Source: Vitrella brassicaformis | Lineage: Eukaryota > Sar > Vitrellaceae | Reading direction: 5' to 3' | DNA length: 64,000 nucleotides | Assembly (NCBI GenBank): GCA_001179505.1 | Contig: CDMY01000315.1 | Span: forward strand, 5,557 to 69,556 | In this document: in pieces, positions 45,127 through 55,802 of the stretch | How the letters are laid out: each line of letters starts with the position of its first letter | Position numbering within the stretch: position 1 is the first letter of the stretch | Position numbers and translations under genes: made by a program | Notes under the pieces: generated by a model | Seen by the model: only the letters and a program-made list of their open reading frames with translations | Told to the model about the DNA's origin: nothing | Database searches by the model: none

Positions 45127-45638
45127 GGCCCATAGCCTTTTGGATGGATGGATGGATGGATGTCTAGTAGCTGTCTTATCACATGGCTGCCTAGCCCACA
45201 CTGATGGTGCCGCTTTCTCACTGCATGAACGTCTGTTTGTGTATAACGTACATACCTATCTCTCTGTCAGTCACTCGTCCGTCCGTCATCTCTATGGACC
45301 TATAGGCCAGTATGTGTATATATACGCCCTTCATGTGGATGACAGAGACATGACTGGATAGCCATCGTGCCTTGCCGTGCCGCCCACACAGATTTTGCTG
45401 CCCAGTGCCGACGACATGAGATGTCTTGGGGCGTTGTGTCTGGCCAGAGGTAGTCACATCGGTGTGTGCATGTCTGTGTGTGTGGAGGAATGATGACTTG
45501 AACGATAGATACGTCAGAGACAACAAAAGAGCTTGACTTATCTCAACGTCAACCGTCCAGAGAGTCCCGCAACACGCACCATGTCCCTCCCCTCTGATGT
45601 GTGCAATACCCACAGCTGTCCGCCTGTCTGCCCGGTGT

Positions 45639-47002
45639 CTATCGATCAAACACCATGGCCGCGACAACCGGCCCCAACACCACTCGCGCCAGCCGAGTGG
45701 TCACGGGGAAGCGATGCTTGAAGGCGTCACCCACCCCACCGCCCACGGCCGGCTCGGTGGTGAAGACCGAGACCACAGGCATCACTGCAGGCAGCCAGAC
45801 AAACACACCGATGAATGACAGCAGAAGAAGCAGATGCATGTGCTGAGCTGTAGGTGCTGACTGACTGACTGACCTTGGTCGTTATTGGATCGTTCCCAGA
45901 TGCGAACCCACGCGACGAATGAGTGGCTGTTCTTGTCGGTCAGCACCAGACGCCGGAAGAAAGTTCTGCGGCCGGGGAGGCAGTGCGATGTGGTTGTGGT
46001 GCATCCCTCTACTGGCGCGTGAGGCGACTGCCTGAGGATTGTGTACACCCGGTCGCTGCCACCATGCCTGGAAGACACACAGACAGAGGAAACCAAGGCA
46101 AACGGGACAAACACGTGCATATGACAGATACATACGTGCATCGTGTGTGTCCTGAATGAATGACCTGTCGATGTCATTGCTGATGGTCCTGCTCTGGTGA
46201 GTGAGCGCAAAATGGTCGAGGAGGGTGTTCTTGACAAACGAAGATACCGACGCAGTCGTCACCGGACCAGCACCCGCCACCCAGCCATCGCCCAGACAAC
46301 ACTCGACTCGGCTGTTGACTGGGGGGTCATGCTGCCGTCGGTGTCGCTGGTATAGGTGGCCGGGGGGGAGGGGAGGGTCAACTTGCAACTCGAAGCCAAT
46401 CTGGTCTCTGATGGCCCGCAGCCTCCCATTGTCGTGCTCGAACAGCTGGAAGGTCACGCCGTTGCCCATGTGGATGTGCCGGTCGACCATCTTGAGATGA
46501 GCCAACACACGCGGCTCGGCCAAATACGCCTGCACACACAATACACATGACCAGTAAGAACCCCATTATTCCGTTTCCTCCTCTGTCGGCTCACCATCTT
46601 GTTTGTGCGTTGGTGCAGATCATCAGCAGTGAGCCTCAAAGGCAGCTGGCAGCAGCCGCACTGCCCCGCCAGCTCGATCACCTCGCAGATCTCACCCCAG
46701 CCGCCCAACTCGATCACACACACGGCCGCCAGCAGCTCACGATCACACATCTGCTCATCGTCCCATGTCAGCAGGTGTATTGTTGGCCGTCCATTGGCCG
46801 TTCGTCGCAGCCCCGCCTGTGTGCCGAGAGAGTGGCTGAGCCGCTGCCGCAGCTGAGGCGCTCTGAAGAGGTCTCTGAGCCATGTGCAAACTGCCCTCAG
46901 ACGCAGCACGTCACCGATGCTGAGCAGATAGAAGCTGCGCCGGCCGACAAAGATATGAGTGAAGGGATGCTGCTGATGCTGCTGATGCTGCGTGTGCTGC
47001 AT
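45639..47002 (-). CDS. Second F-box-like protein
   Basis: Four exons: 46595-47002, 46165-46529, 45874-46067 and 45639-45784. The first encodes a His/Gln-rich start (MQHTQHQQHQQHPF) and an F-box-like segment, FYLLSIGDVLRLRAVCTWLRDL. The rest has VCVIELGGWGEICEVIELAG, AHLKMVDRHIHMGNG and VKNTLLDHFALTHQSRTISN, with no catalytic motif I can name. The C terminus ends in a hydrophobic stretch, RLARVVLGPVVAAMVFDR. It may act as an SCF adaptor if the F-box is genuine. The start is shared with the intergenic region of the gene at 47281 (+). Confidence 0.6.
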
Positions 47003-47100
47003 CACGCCTGGGACGGAATGGATGGATCAGCGGCAGGAGAGGCGGCGGTCGGAGAAGGCGACGGGAAGCGAAACGCCGGAGCAAAAGAAGGGCCACTGCT

Positions 47101-47240
47101 GCGAGCTCAGTCCGCAACACGTACGCCTGTTCGCAGATTTGTGTCTTGACAGCAGGAGTGGACGCCAGCGAGGTCTTCTGATCGTCGCCTGACTGGAAAA
47201 GAGAGAGATTGAGGAGCTGTGTTTCTGCCGCTGCGGCGCA
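47101..47240 (+). promoter_or_regulatory. Promoter-like segment shared with 49825-49965
   Basis: GCGAGCTCAG at 47101-47110 and the following sequence (ttctgatcgtcgcctgactg, gattgagga, ctgtgtttctgccg) match the 5' flank of the gene at 50054. In part they also match the reverse of 4830-4960, the flank of its paralogue. Here it precedes an unrelated, broken gene. Confidence 0.55.
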
Positions 47241-47280
47241 TGTGTGTGTGTCGCGTGTTCAGGCCTGTCTGTTGCGATCA

Positions 47281-47807
47281 ATGCCAGTGGAAGGTGTTGG
47301 GCCTGTGCCTCACGAAGAGGATCTGTGGCTGACTGAGCCACAATTGAATGAGGATGCTATTCAAGCGACTTCCATGGCCGACTTCGGCGTGGGGTACCTC
47401 TCGGAGGCGGCTCCCCCTTCGGAGAAACCCAACTCAAGGCCGGGCAAGGTCCTGGGTCCTTACGTGCGCCTCATGGTCCCCGTGGTGTGTCGGAAGTCGC
47501 CGCCACTCAATGTCCCACGTAACGGCAGCTCCGCAGAGCGCTCAACGTGGTGTTCCTGGTCCACACGGGGACAGCGTTCAGCTACCTCAGCGAGAAGACG
47601 ATGAGGGCGCTCGGCGCGGGAACGTTCCCTGACGGCACCATGCTGCGGGGCATGTGGGTGCGCATTGCAAAAGGTGCCGATGTGCATTGTAGCTCGCACG
47701 GACACTTCGCGGGCGTCAAGGTGCTGAGGATGACGGCGCTGCAGCAGCTGGGCTGGTCACCGGTCATCAACTGGGCGGAGCGGTCGTTTGTGCTGACCGC
47801 TCGTTGA
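47281..47807 (+). pseudogene. Retropepsin-like aspartic protease fragment, frameshifted
   Basis: An N-terminal frame (MPVEGVGPVPHEEDLWLT, ending VRLMVPVVCRKSPP) is followed in another frame by VVFLVHTGTAFSYLSEKTM, then HFAGVKVLRMTALQQLGW and stop at 47807. The block hydrophobic-x-D-T-G-x(3)-YLS is the flap and active-site region of retropepsin-like aspartic proteases. Here the catalytic Asp position is His (HTG). A frameshift falls between about 47500 and 47545, and an upstream TAA closes the second frame. Both lesions argue for a dead gene. The family could derive from a retroelement or from a host single-domain aspartyl protease; no reverse transcriptase or LTR is seen nearby. Confidence 0.5.
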
Positions 47808-48647
47808 CGTGATGGATGGTGCGTGCTGACGAAGCGAGGACGGCAGGCAATGACACAGCTAGCCACACAAACGGTCGGCGTCATGTTGCAGCCGCCTGCC
47901 TGCCTGCCTGCCAAGATCCGATGGGCGTGTAGCCATGAAATTGTCCTTTATTGAATGCCGCTGTGTGCGGTTGGAGTGTGGGACGGCTGGCCGGTTTTAT
48001 TTCTCGTGAGCATGGAAGTCTGTCAGTCAGGCTGGACGCCTCATGAAGGTGTCTGTCTGAACTATTGGGTGTGGACTTGACACCCTACTCAAAACTTCTG
48101 GATGATATACACTGCTGCTAGCTATACGTGCAAAAGTGTGACTCGGCATCGCACCGCCCTCTCGACGCATCACGGTCTAACCAAAACACGACACCACAAT
48201 GACAAGATACTCAAATCACATCCATCACATACCCACGTCAGGCGCGCCAGCCTGTCCGCCCTAATGAAGAAATACACATGTGCAGCAACAAAGCCGACCA
48301 CTCGCACACGCCCTCCTCCCCTGGAAGACGTCTTGAAACAATGACGGACGCCCAAAAGACTGAGTCAGTCGAAAATTGACGACGGCAGGCCCGTGTAGTG
48401 AGTACTCCACTGACTGCCGGTCAGTCAGTCAACGGAGCTCAGACCGGCTGCTGCCGGGCCCTGCCGCAGCCGCAGAGAGTCCGCGACAACTGGGGCCGCT
48501 CCCATCACCACTGCTTGTATCATCCTCGGCTCTGGTGGTGACAGCGCCGCGTCCGTGTCGCGATGGCCGCCACAAGGAGGGCTCCGGTCATCTAAACGAT
48601 TAGACAGCACGGGTGAATCGACCATTAGCCACAGACATATATGCCGT
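47808..48647. other. Intergenic, nothing recognised
   Basis: No credible exon or RNA gene. It is the 3' flank of the broken protease gene and of the minus-strand gene ending at 48648. Confidence 0.45.
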
Positions 48648-49515
48648 TCATTGCAGGCCTTTACCTGCAGCATCCGTCACTGCTGGGCAAGACTGGCTAC
48701 GGCAAAGCGATGTCTTTCGCGGACCGAGGTCCACCAGCACAGCTCGCGGACGGAGGTCTACCTGCACAGCTGTGCTCACCTGCTGCGCAGCTTCCGGACG
48801 GGAGGTCACTTCCGCAGCTGTCGGATGGGCGGTCTCTTGCGGAGCAGCTGGAAGTAGATAAAGCAATGAACGCATTACGTACGTGTGGAGCATTCTTCTC
48901 TCTGTCTGTCTGTCTGTCTGTCTGTCTGTGTGTTGTGTGTCGTCCTGGCGTACCCGTCTGATTCGCCTGATTGAATTTGTAGATGGCGTACTCCAACCTG
49001 CTCAAGATCTGGTAGCACTCTTGCAAGCGGCCGTGGAGGAATTCGTAGTCGTCTGCAAAGAAGTCGTATCCCCACGGAAAGTCCTTGGCGTTTCGCTTCT
49101 TTTCCAAGCGGGCCCTCTCAATGCGGGCGCGGGCGTCCTCCTTGTACATGGAAACGTTGTGAAGGTCCCTCTCCAGGTAGGCGATAGACTCTCTGAGCCG
49201 TTTGGCCGACTCCCTCTTCCAGCGTGCGGCACTTGAAGCTTGCTCTCCACTGCCACAAGCGAAGGTCTCCGATGAGTCCCGTGTGAATGAGCAGTGGCAC
49301 CCAGAGATGGCGATGCAGCCACTTTATCCAGCAGGTCGTCGATCGACGGGCATTTGCACACAAAGAGACACAAGGGAGAGATGGGATGGCTACACAGATG
49401 CACGCAACAGACAGGCCGCAGTGCTCACCCTCCTTCCTTCCGCAAACAGACAGACGATGACCACAACGATGACACACAGACAACACAGCCACTTGAGCAA
49501 GTCGACCACCATCAT
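48648..49515 (-). CDS. Hypothetical membrane-anchored coiled-coil protein
   Basis: The likely first exon (about 49429-49515) encodes MMVVDLLKWLCCLCVIVVV and onward, a signal anchor. A middle exon encodes a charged coiled coil: KRESAKRLRESIAYLERDL, ARARIERARLEKKRN, then FFADDYEFLHGRLQECYQIL. It ends at donor CGG|GTACGCC near 48952. The last exon (about 48648-48844) reads APQETAHPTAAEVTSRPEAA with Val/Arg-rich repeats to the stop. The join between the first and second exons is not in phase with any splice pair I could find, so the 5' end is tentative. I do not recognise the family. Confidence 0.45.
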
Positions 49516-49824
49516 CTGACTGACTGACAGACACACCGACAGACAGACACCCAGACAAACAGACACCCAGACAGACAGACAGACAGACAGACAGATACAG
49601 GTCGTGTACGTGTGAATCTGATGCAAACGTGTGATTCAGTGTTGCCTCGCTACACACCTCTGCTGCATGTAACTGCAAAGATCACACCAATTGGATCACA
49701 CCTACCATGGGATGAGTCAGCACGCGAGGAAACGGCGGGCGGCGAAGGCGATGAGCACAACAAGGGCCAGAGGCGATGGTCGAGGCCCTCGGCCCTCAGA
49801 AGCGGGAGGAAGAAATAGCTAGCT

Positions 49825-49965
49825 GCGAGCTCAGCTTTGCAGCAGGAGAGATCTGAACCTGGTTCAGAGCGGCGTACGCAGGAGTGGGCACCAGCACAAG
49901 CCTTCTGATCGTCGCCTGACTGCGAAAGAGATTGAGGATCTGTGTTTCTGCCGGTGCGGCGCATC
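49825..49965 (+). promoter_or_regulatory. Upstream region of the 50054 gene with GCGAGCTCAGC
   Basis: GCGAGCTCAGC at 49825-49835 is followed by the conserved block ttctgatcgtcgcctgactg and gaggatctgtgtttctgccg. The latter is also found at 47160-47240. Confidence 0.45.
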
Positions 49966-50053
49966 TCCGTCGTGGTGTCCTCTGCCCTCGTCGAGGGTGC
50001 TGCCGTCGCTCCTCGGTGTCTGCTGTCGTCCTTCTGCTGCGGTGAGCGGTGTT

Positions 50054-52348
50054 ATGGAGCCGTCTGTGAGTGTGCGGTTCGCTGGCGATGGGGAAGGCGA
50101 TGCGCCGCTCGTCGTGAAGGATGGCGTCATACGCCAATACAAATATATGACTCAGGTACACACACGGCAGAGATGACAGACACGCGACATGGACACCATG
50201 TGTGTCGTCTGTGTGTGGGTGCAGGTGATGGACGGCGAGTTTCAGGAGGGCCAGGAGCGTCAGGTGTGTATCGAGAAGATCAGCCGGCCCATCGGTGAGG
50301 TGGTGCTGCAGCAAGAGGTGGACATCGTGGACTCGCTGACCAAGGACAATTTGCTGGATGCGTTGATCGCTCTCGACTACGTGCACTTCGACACGGACCA
50401 GATCTTCACGACCGGCAGCAACAAGAGCCTCCTGCGGCGAATCCATCGCAAGGTGAGCAATGGGGAACAGAGAAACGAGGACGGTCAGCGGACTCTGTAC
50501 ACCACCTCTTTGTTGATGCACCTTGTCGTGTGTCAGGTTGTGATTGAGGGATGGCTTGCCGACCACCAGCTGGCCAACAACTTGCTGGACAGCTTCGCCC
50601 GCTACCCATTCATCGCCCGATTCGTCCACTGCCACCCCGACATTTGCGCAGCGGTCCGTCCATTCCTGCGCAAGAAGCCTGACGTCATCGGCGAGCAGTG
50701 GCGGCGACGCGAGAGGGGCGAGGCCGAGAATGACGCCGTCAAGGCAGCGGTGAGTCTGGTGGCCAGCCTGGGAGACGACATTTCGTATGATGCATTCGAC
50801 GTGTCGCGTCAAGAACTGGCCCGACTCCTCACGAATGCGACGGGCTCAACGACACTGTCGGCCGCATGTGGTAGGGAACAACAGAGGACTAAACAGGAAG
50901 GGGCTGCCGTCACTCACTACTTGTCTGTGGTCGGTGTGCTGTTGCGCTGTCTATCTCAGCGGCCATTTTCGAGTCCGACGAATTCTCGTCTTGTTCTACG
51001 GCGACGGTGCGGCCCTTTGCTGACGAGCGGGGGGGATCTGTCGAATGTATGGGCTTCGCTATCGATGCGGTGGGTCTTCCCCCTCCCTACGCCCCCTATG
51101 CATCCGACGACTTGCCTGACAACGCCATTTCCGACGGCGATGCCAAGCTGACAGAGGTGGCGGGCTGGCACGTCAAGTTCGACCCACTCCTTGGAAGGCG
51201 AGCTGAGGGGGAGTCTTTCGTGTCATGCTATGCGCCTGATGGCTGTCTGCAGGTGGCTTATCCTCACGGCGATTCCGATGCCACACGCCCCGCGATCCGG
51301 CTGCATGACAGCCCGACGCTCATGGACGACGACAAGATCCGCATGGGCGAGGAAGCGTCGGCTGGCGCCTCGGTCAGGTCGTTTGGCGCGAAGTTGATGG
51401 GAGGGTGGTCCTGGCTGTGTGGCAACGGCCGCATTATTGGTGCCGATGCGCTGGCGCAGCAGGGGCTGGGGGACATCCGTCTCAAGGATGTCGTGCTGCA
51501 GATGACGGTTCGCCACTTCCCGCTGCGTGTACTGGCCCTGCACTATGTGCGGATGTGCGTCATTGACCGCGACTATGAGGAGATCTCCAAAATGGCCAAG
51601 TAAGGGAAAACACGACACATCCAGCACTCTCGGTGTTCGCGTGAGCGGTGTTTCTGTCGTTGTATGTCCGTCTGTGTGTGTGGTCGTTCCGGTTCGTGCA
51701 GGTCGATGCATCGTAAGGTCGCTGACTACGTGGTCTTCAACATGGCTTTGGTGAAGCGTCATCGCCTTCCACTGATGCTGTATTGGGCGGCGGGCATCGA
51801 GGGCCTCTCTCGGCATCGAGCTCAAGACATCTCATCCGCGCTGGAGTCTGACTTCTTTGACATCAGCGATGTGCCAGCAGTCCTTCCAGTGGTGCCCCTC
51901 CTGCCATCAGCCATTCAGACGGCCTTCAAATTTTTTAAAACGAGCTCAAGGGGGCCGTGGAGGATCAGGATGACGACGAAGAGGCCTTTGACTACCTCTA
52001 CAAGCAACTCATCGACAGAGAGACAACACGCAAAAAGGTCAGTCGCACTACCCTCCCCAGCCAACTCCGCTGATCTTTCCATCCCATGTGTCAGCCTCTC
52101 TAACGGTCTCACTGTCTGTGTCTACGTGGCTGTTGGTTGCACAGGAGGCGGCCGATCGGCATCGTCTGGAGGCCGACAATGAGCGACTCAGAGAGGAAAT
52201 CGCCACACTCAAGAGCCAGGTACAGAAACCAGACACACAGAAGAGCCAGCCACTTTGATCCTGATGCGTGTGATTCATTCAGGGGAGCCGTTGCGCGGAT
52301 GGCGAGGGAGAGGAGGGAGAGGCAGGCCAGCAAGAACAGCCGCACTGA
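50054..52348 (+). CDS. Unrecognised protein with coiled-coil tail, copy 2 (one-base frame break)
   Basis: This is the paralogue of the minus-strand gene at 2579-4825. Exons are at 50054-50155, 50225-50452, 50537-50870, 50960-51599, 51702-52037, 52145-52219 and 52283-52348. It encodes MEPSVSVRFAGDGEGDAP, a helical N-terminal half, a central domain with HDSPTLMDDDKIRMGEE and GLGDIRLKDVVLQMTVRHF, and a coiled coil HRLEADNERLREEIATLK. Exon 4, which is broken in copy 1, is open here. In exon 5 the frame shifts by -1 at a run of six T and four A (about 51930-51943). The conserved downstream peptide NELKGAVEDQDDDEEAFDYL is out of frame with what precedes it. A single missing or extra homopolymer base would explain this, so a sequencing error is plausible. 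Confidence 0.65.
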
Positions 52349-52955
52349 GCAGCCCCTGTGTGGGAGCAATTGGGACGTGACTGCCTGACTAGCTGCCCGC
52401 TGAGTGACACGACACAGGAGTGGGTTTTGTGCCCACCCGTCCGTCCGTTATCTCTATGTCGCTGCGAGACCCAGTCAGTTTGGTATCTGTGTATATACCT
52501 TTTTCTGTCTGTATCGATCCCTCCGCTGGCACATGCGGTGGATGACCGACCAATATGTCGATACGTACGTGGCGCGCGGCTGTGCATGCGCCGATGGATG
52601 GATGGATGGCTGGTGGTCTGATCCCTTCTGACTGTGCCTGCCTGCCCGATAGATAAGGCACAGTCAGGGATTTGGCACTCGCCCTCCCTCCATCCTATCC
52701 CCCTGCGACACTCTCTGTATCTCGCCTATGGCATCGGATGGATGGATGGCCGACAGTTTTGAGGACTCTCTCTCTCTCTCTTCTGCGTGTGTGAACGTTT
52801 GTGTGCATACGAACGTCCTTCATCTCAATGGAATGTCAGTCAACACAAAGAACATCAGAGCGACACACATGCATCCAGGCCATAGAGACACACATACAAC
52901 ACAGCCAACGATACATGACAGACAGACAGACAGACAGACAGAGTGACAGACAGCT
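52349..52955. other. Intergenic, between convergent genes
   Basis: No gene is seen. It contains GATG and GACA microsatellites (for example a GACA run near 52917-52940). Confidence 0.5.
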
Positions 52956-54843
52956 TCATCCTCCCTCTTGCTGCTGCCGCAAAGCCACCCTGCCCTGCTC
53001 TCCCCCCTCCTCCCCATCTCCCCCTCCCTCTCCCTCTCCCTCGTGTGAGGCCTCCTGCCAGGCCCACGCAACACCCACCAACGACGACCGCTCACCGTCA
53101 CCACCATTGTCACCAGCAGTATCGCTCGACGCCAGCAAATCGGCCGTGCTGCTGGCCGTGTTGGCCATCCGCCGACGCCTCTCGTCTGCCAGCGATGCCG
53201 CGACGTCGGTGGATATGCTGAACTGCGGCCGATGTACTGCGGGAAGCGCCAGTCGGAAGAGCAGCCAATCCGGGAGATCCGACTTCTGCTGCAGAAGCTG
53301 ACACGAACACAGAGACACGGGAACAATGCAGTCTCAATGCCTGCCGCTTGTATGCTCTGTGTGCCTCCCTCCCCCTCACTCACTGACCTGCTGTTCGCAT
53401 CTTCGTGACAGCTGGTCACACAGCAGCCGCACAGGGGACCTGTCGGCCAACCTGAACCCTCCCGCACTCACACCCGACGCTTCTGGCGGGAGTCTCCTCC
53501 GCTTCACCAGCCTGGGCGTGTTTGGTTGCGGTCGAGGTGCGCCTGTTGATGGCGATGGGGGCAGTGAGGTGAGCGCATGCGCTGTCTGCAGGAGCCGATA
53601 GATGTCGGTGGGGGGCAGAGGAGTGGGGTCATCAGAGGCCTGCACGCACAAAACAGAAGTGCGATCCAACCCAGACATATATGGAGCGGCTCCTCCTGCC
53701 CCCGCTTACCTTCTGCAACAGCTTCGTGATGACCTCCTCGACCATCATCGGACTGGTGCCATCCTCACCGCCCTGCCCATCCACTGTCATGGCCGCGTGT
53801 TTCGCCTGCAGCAGCCGGTAGACCTTGCCCTTCTTCCCCCACTTAACGCACACAGTGCCCCTCGGCGCATCCCTCTGTAGCTTCGGCGGCGCACGCGGCC
53901 GTGGAGGCGATGACGGTGGTCGGGCCTGCTGCGCGGGAGGCGGTATGGTCGCCATTCTGACGTATGTGAGGGCAGCCAGGGGAACGGCTGATGGCGGGAG
54001 TGCGTCGGTGTGTCGGTCGAGCCAATGGGTGACGGCGTGAAAGGCCGTCTGCGGCTGTGGCTGTGTGGATGCGTTTCGGCTGGTGTAGGAGCGCATGAAG
54101 GACATGACGCACTCGACCGACGGCCTGTCGGCTGCTGTGACGGGGAGCAGCTCGGCCTGATGGAACCAGGCAATGAGACATCCACATGTGCGACGCATGT
54201 GCGACCTGATTGCCTTTGTCACGTGTGCCGAACAAATCGTACGTACCACACGGGACTGGAGTGTGGCGAACACAGGCCGATCGGAGAGCCGCATCGAGGA
54301 GAGTGAGTGCACTGCAGGCAGCCAGCCAGCCACACACAATGACAACCAATGCACTCAGTGCGCCTCTCCCCCTCCGCATGGCAACAGGCGTACGTGTCCG
54401 AGCGGTCTCCTCGAGCTGGAGTCGGTTGGCGTTCCGCTGGATGGCATCCTCCAGCGCATCCAACACCGCACACGAAGGCCGGTAGCCCAGAGGCGACCCA
54501 CGATCCTACGCACACACACGAACACACACGCGTCAGCACACAGGTGATGTAAGGATACCACCCATATTCCCACAAACACTGGCCGACCTTTGCGGCATCG
54601 AATGCGCGGCGTCGCCGCCAGCCGCCCGGTGGCGAGGCGCCTCGTGTGGGGTTGTGTGGTTTGGCGTATCGGTGGATGAGCTTGGGGGGTATCAAGCGCT
54701 GGAGGCTGGCGGCAATCTTGACAAGACCCTCGCTCGGCACGGCGTCCATGTCTGTGGGAGTGACACAACCACAACGAAAGCACCGCACCCACATGAAGGA
54801 TGGATTCATGGATGGATGGATGGATGGATGAATGGCACGTGCC

Positions 54844-54878
<35 letters not shown>

Positions 54879-55762
54879 GACCTACCGAGGATCTTGGTTG
54901 CGTGTGTGGCGAGCCCGTCAATCAGCCCCACCATCGCTCCCTCGCCCAGCACAAACTCGCCGTCGCCACCACTAGAGGCACCCTTGCCTTCATGGCCGTC
55001 GACAGGGATCATTGGGTAGGGCGTCCATGGCTTGGCTGCTCCTGCTGCCTCCTCGCTGCTGGCCTCTCGCTTTGACTTTGGCGGTGTGTGGAACAGCAGA
55101 GGATACAGCAGCGACATGCCGTTCAGCACGTCTGATGGCATCAGAGAGGAGAGAACCACACGGAGCGAGAGAGAGTGTGTCTTGTGTCTTGTGTCTTGTG
55201 GTGAATCCCTCTCTCCCTCCCTCCCTCCCTGTGTACCAGTGAGTGCTTTGGCGGTGAGGTCGAGGGTCCTTTCGTTGATGGCGGGCATGAGGGTGCGCAG
55301 CAGCCGCCGCCCGTCAGCAGGGCACAGCTGACCAACCCAACACGTCATCATACCACCACCACTCCACAAGATGGGATGGATGGCAGCAAAGGCTTACGAG
55401 GGATCGTTGGTGGATTTTGCCGAAGCCGTTGAGGCATGACGCCAGGTCGGTCACCTTCATGCCTACACGCACCGAGCCATCCATCCATCCACTCGTCAAT
55501 TCAATGCCATTCCTCCTTCCCCTCAGTCACTTTCGTGTCTGTCGATGACGCACTCCACCAGCTGGCTGACGTACCATCTCGCCTGCAGGGCAGACAGACA
55601 GAGCCACACACACGGCAACATAAAACCAGCATAGCATGCAGCGACGCCGTCGGTGTTTGTGTGCTTTCACGTGTTTGTCGTCTTTGTGGCCCTTGATCCC
55701 GCCCCACACAGAGCCTCTCGACCGACCTGACACACACGCACACACAAACACACACACAGACA

Positions 55763-55802
<40 letters not shown>

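Noticed and set aside
51925-51950. Programmed -1 frameshift at the T6A4 run in the coiled-tail gene
   Set aside because: The required shift is -1, but no X-XXY-YYZ heptamer lies in the correct register, and the paralogue has no such site. A homopolymer error or mutation is simpler.
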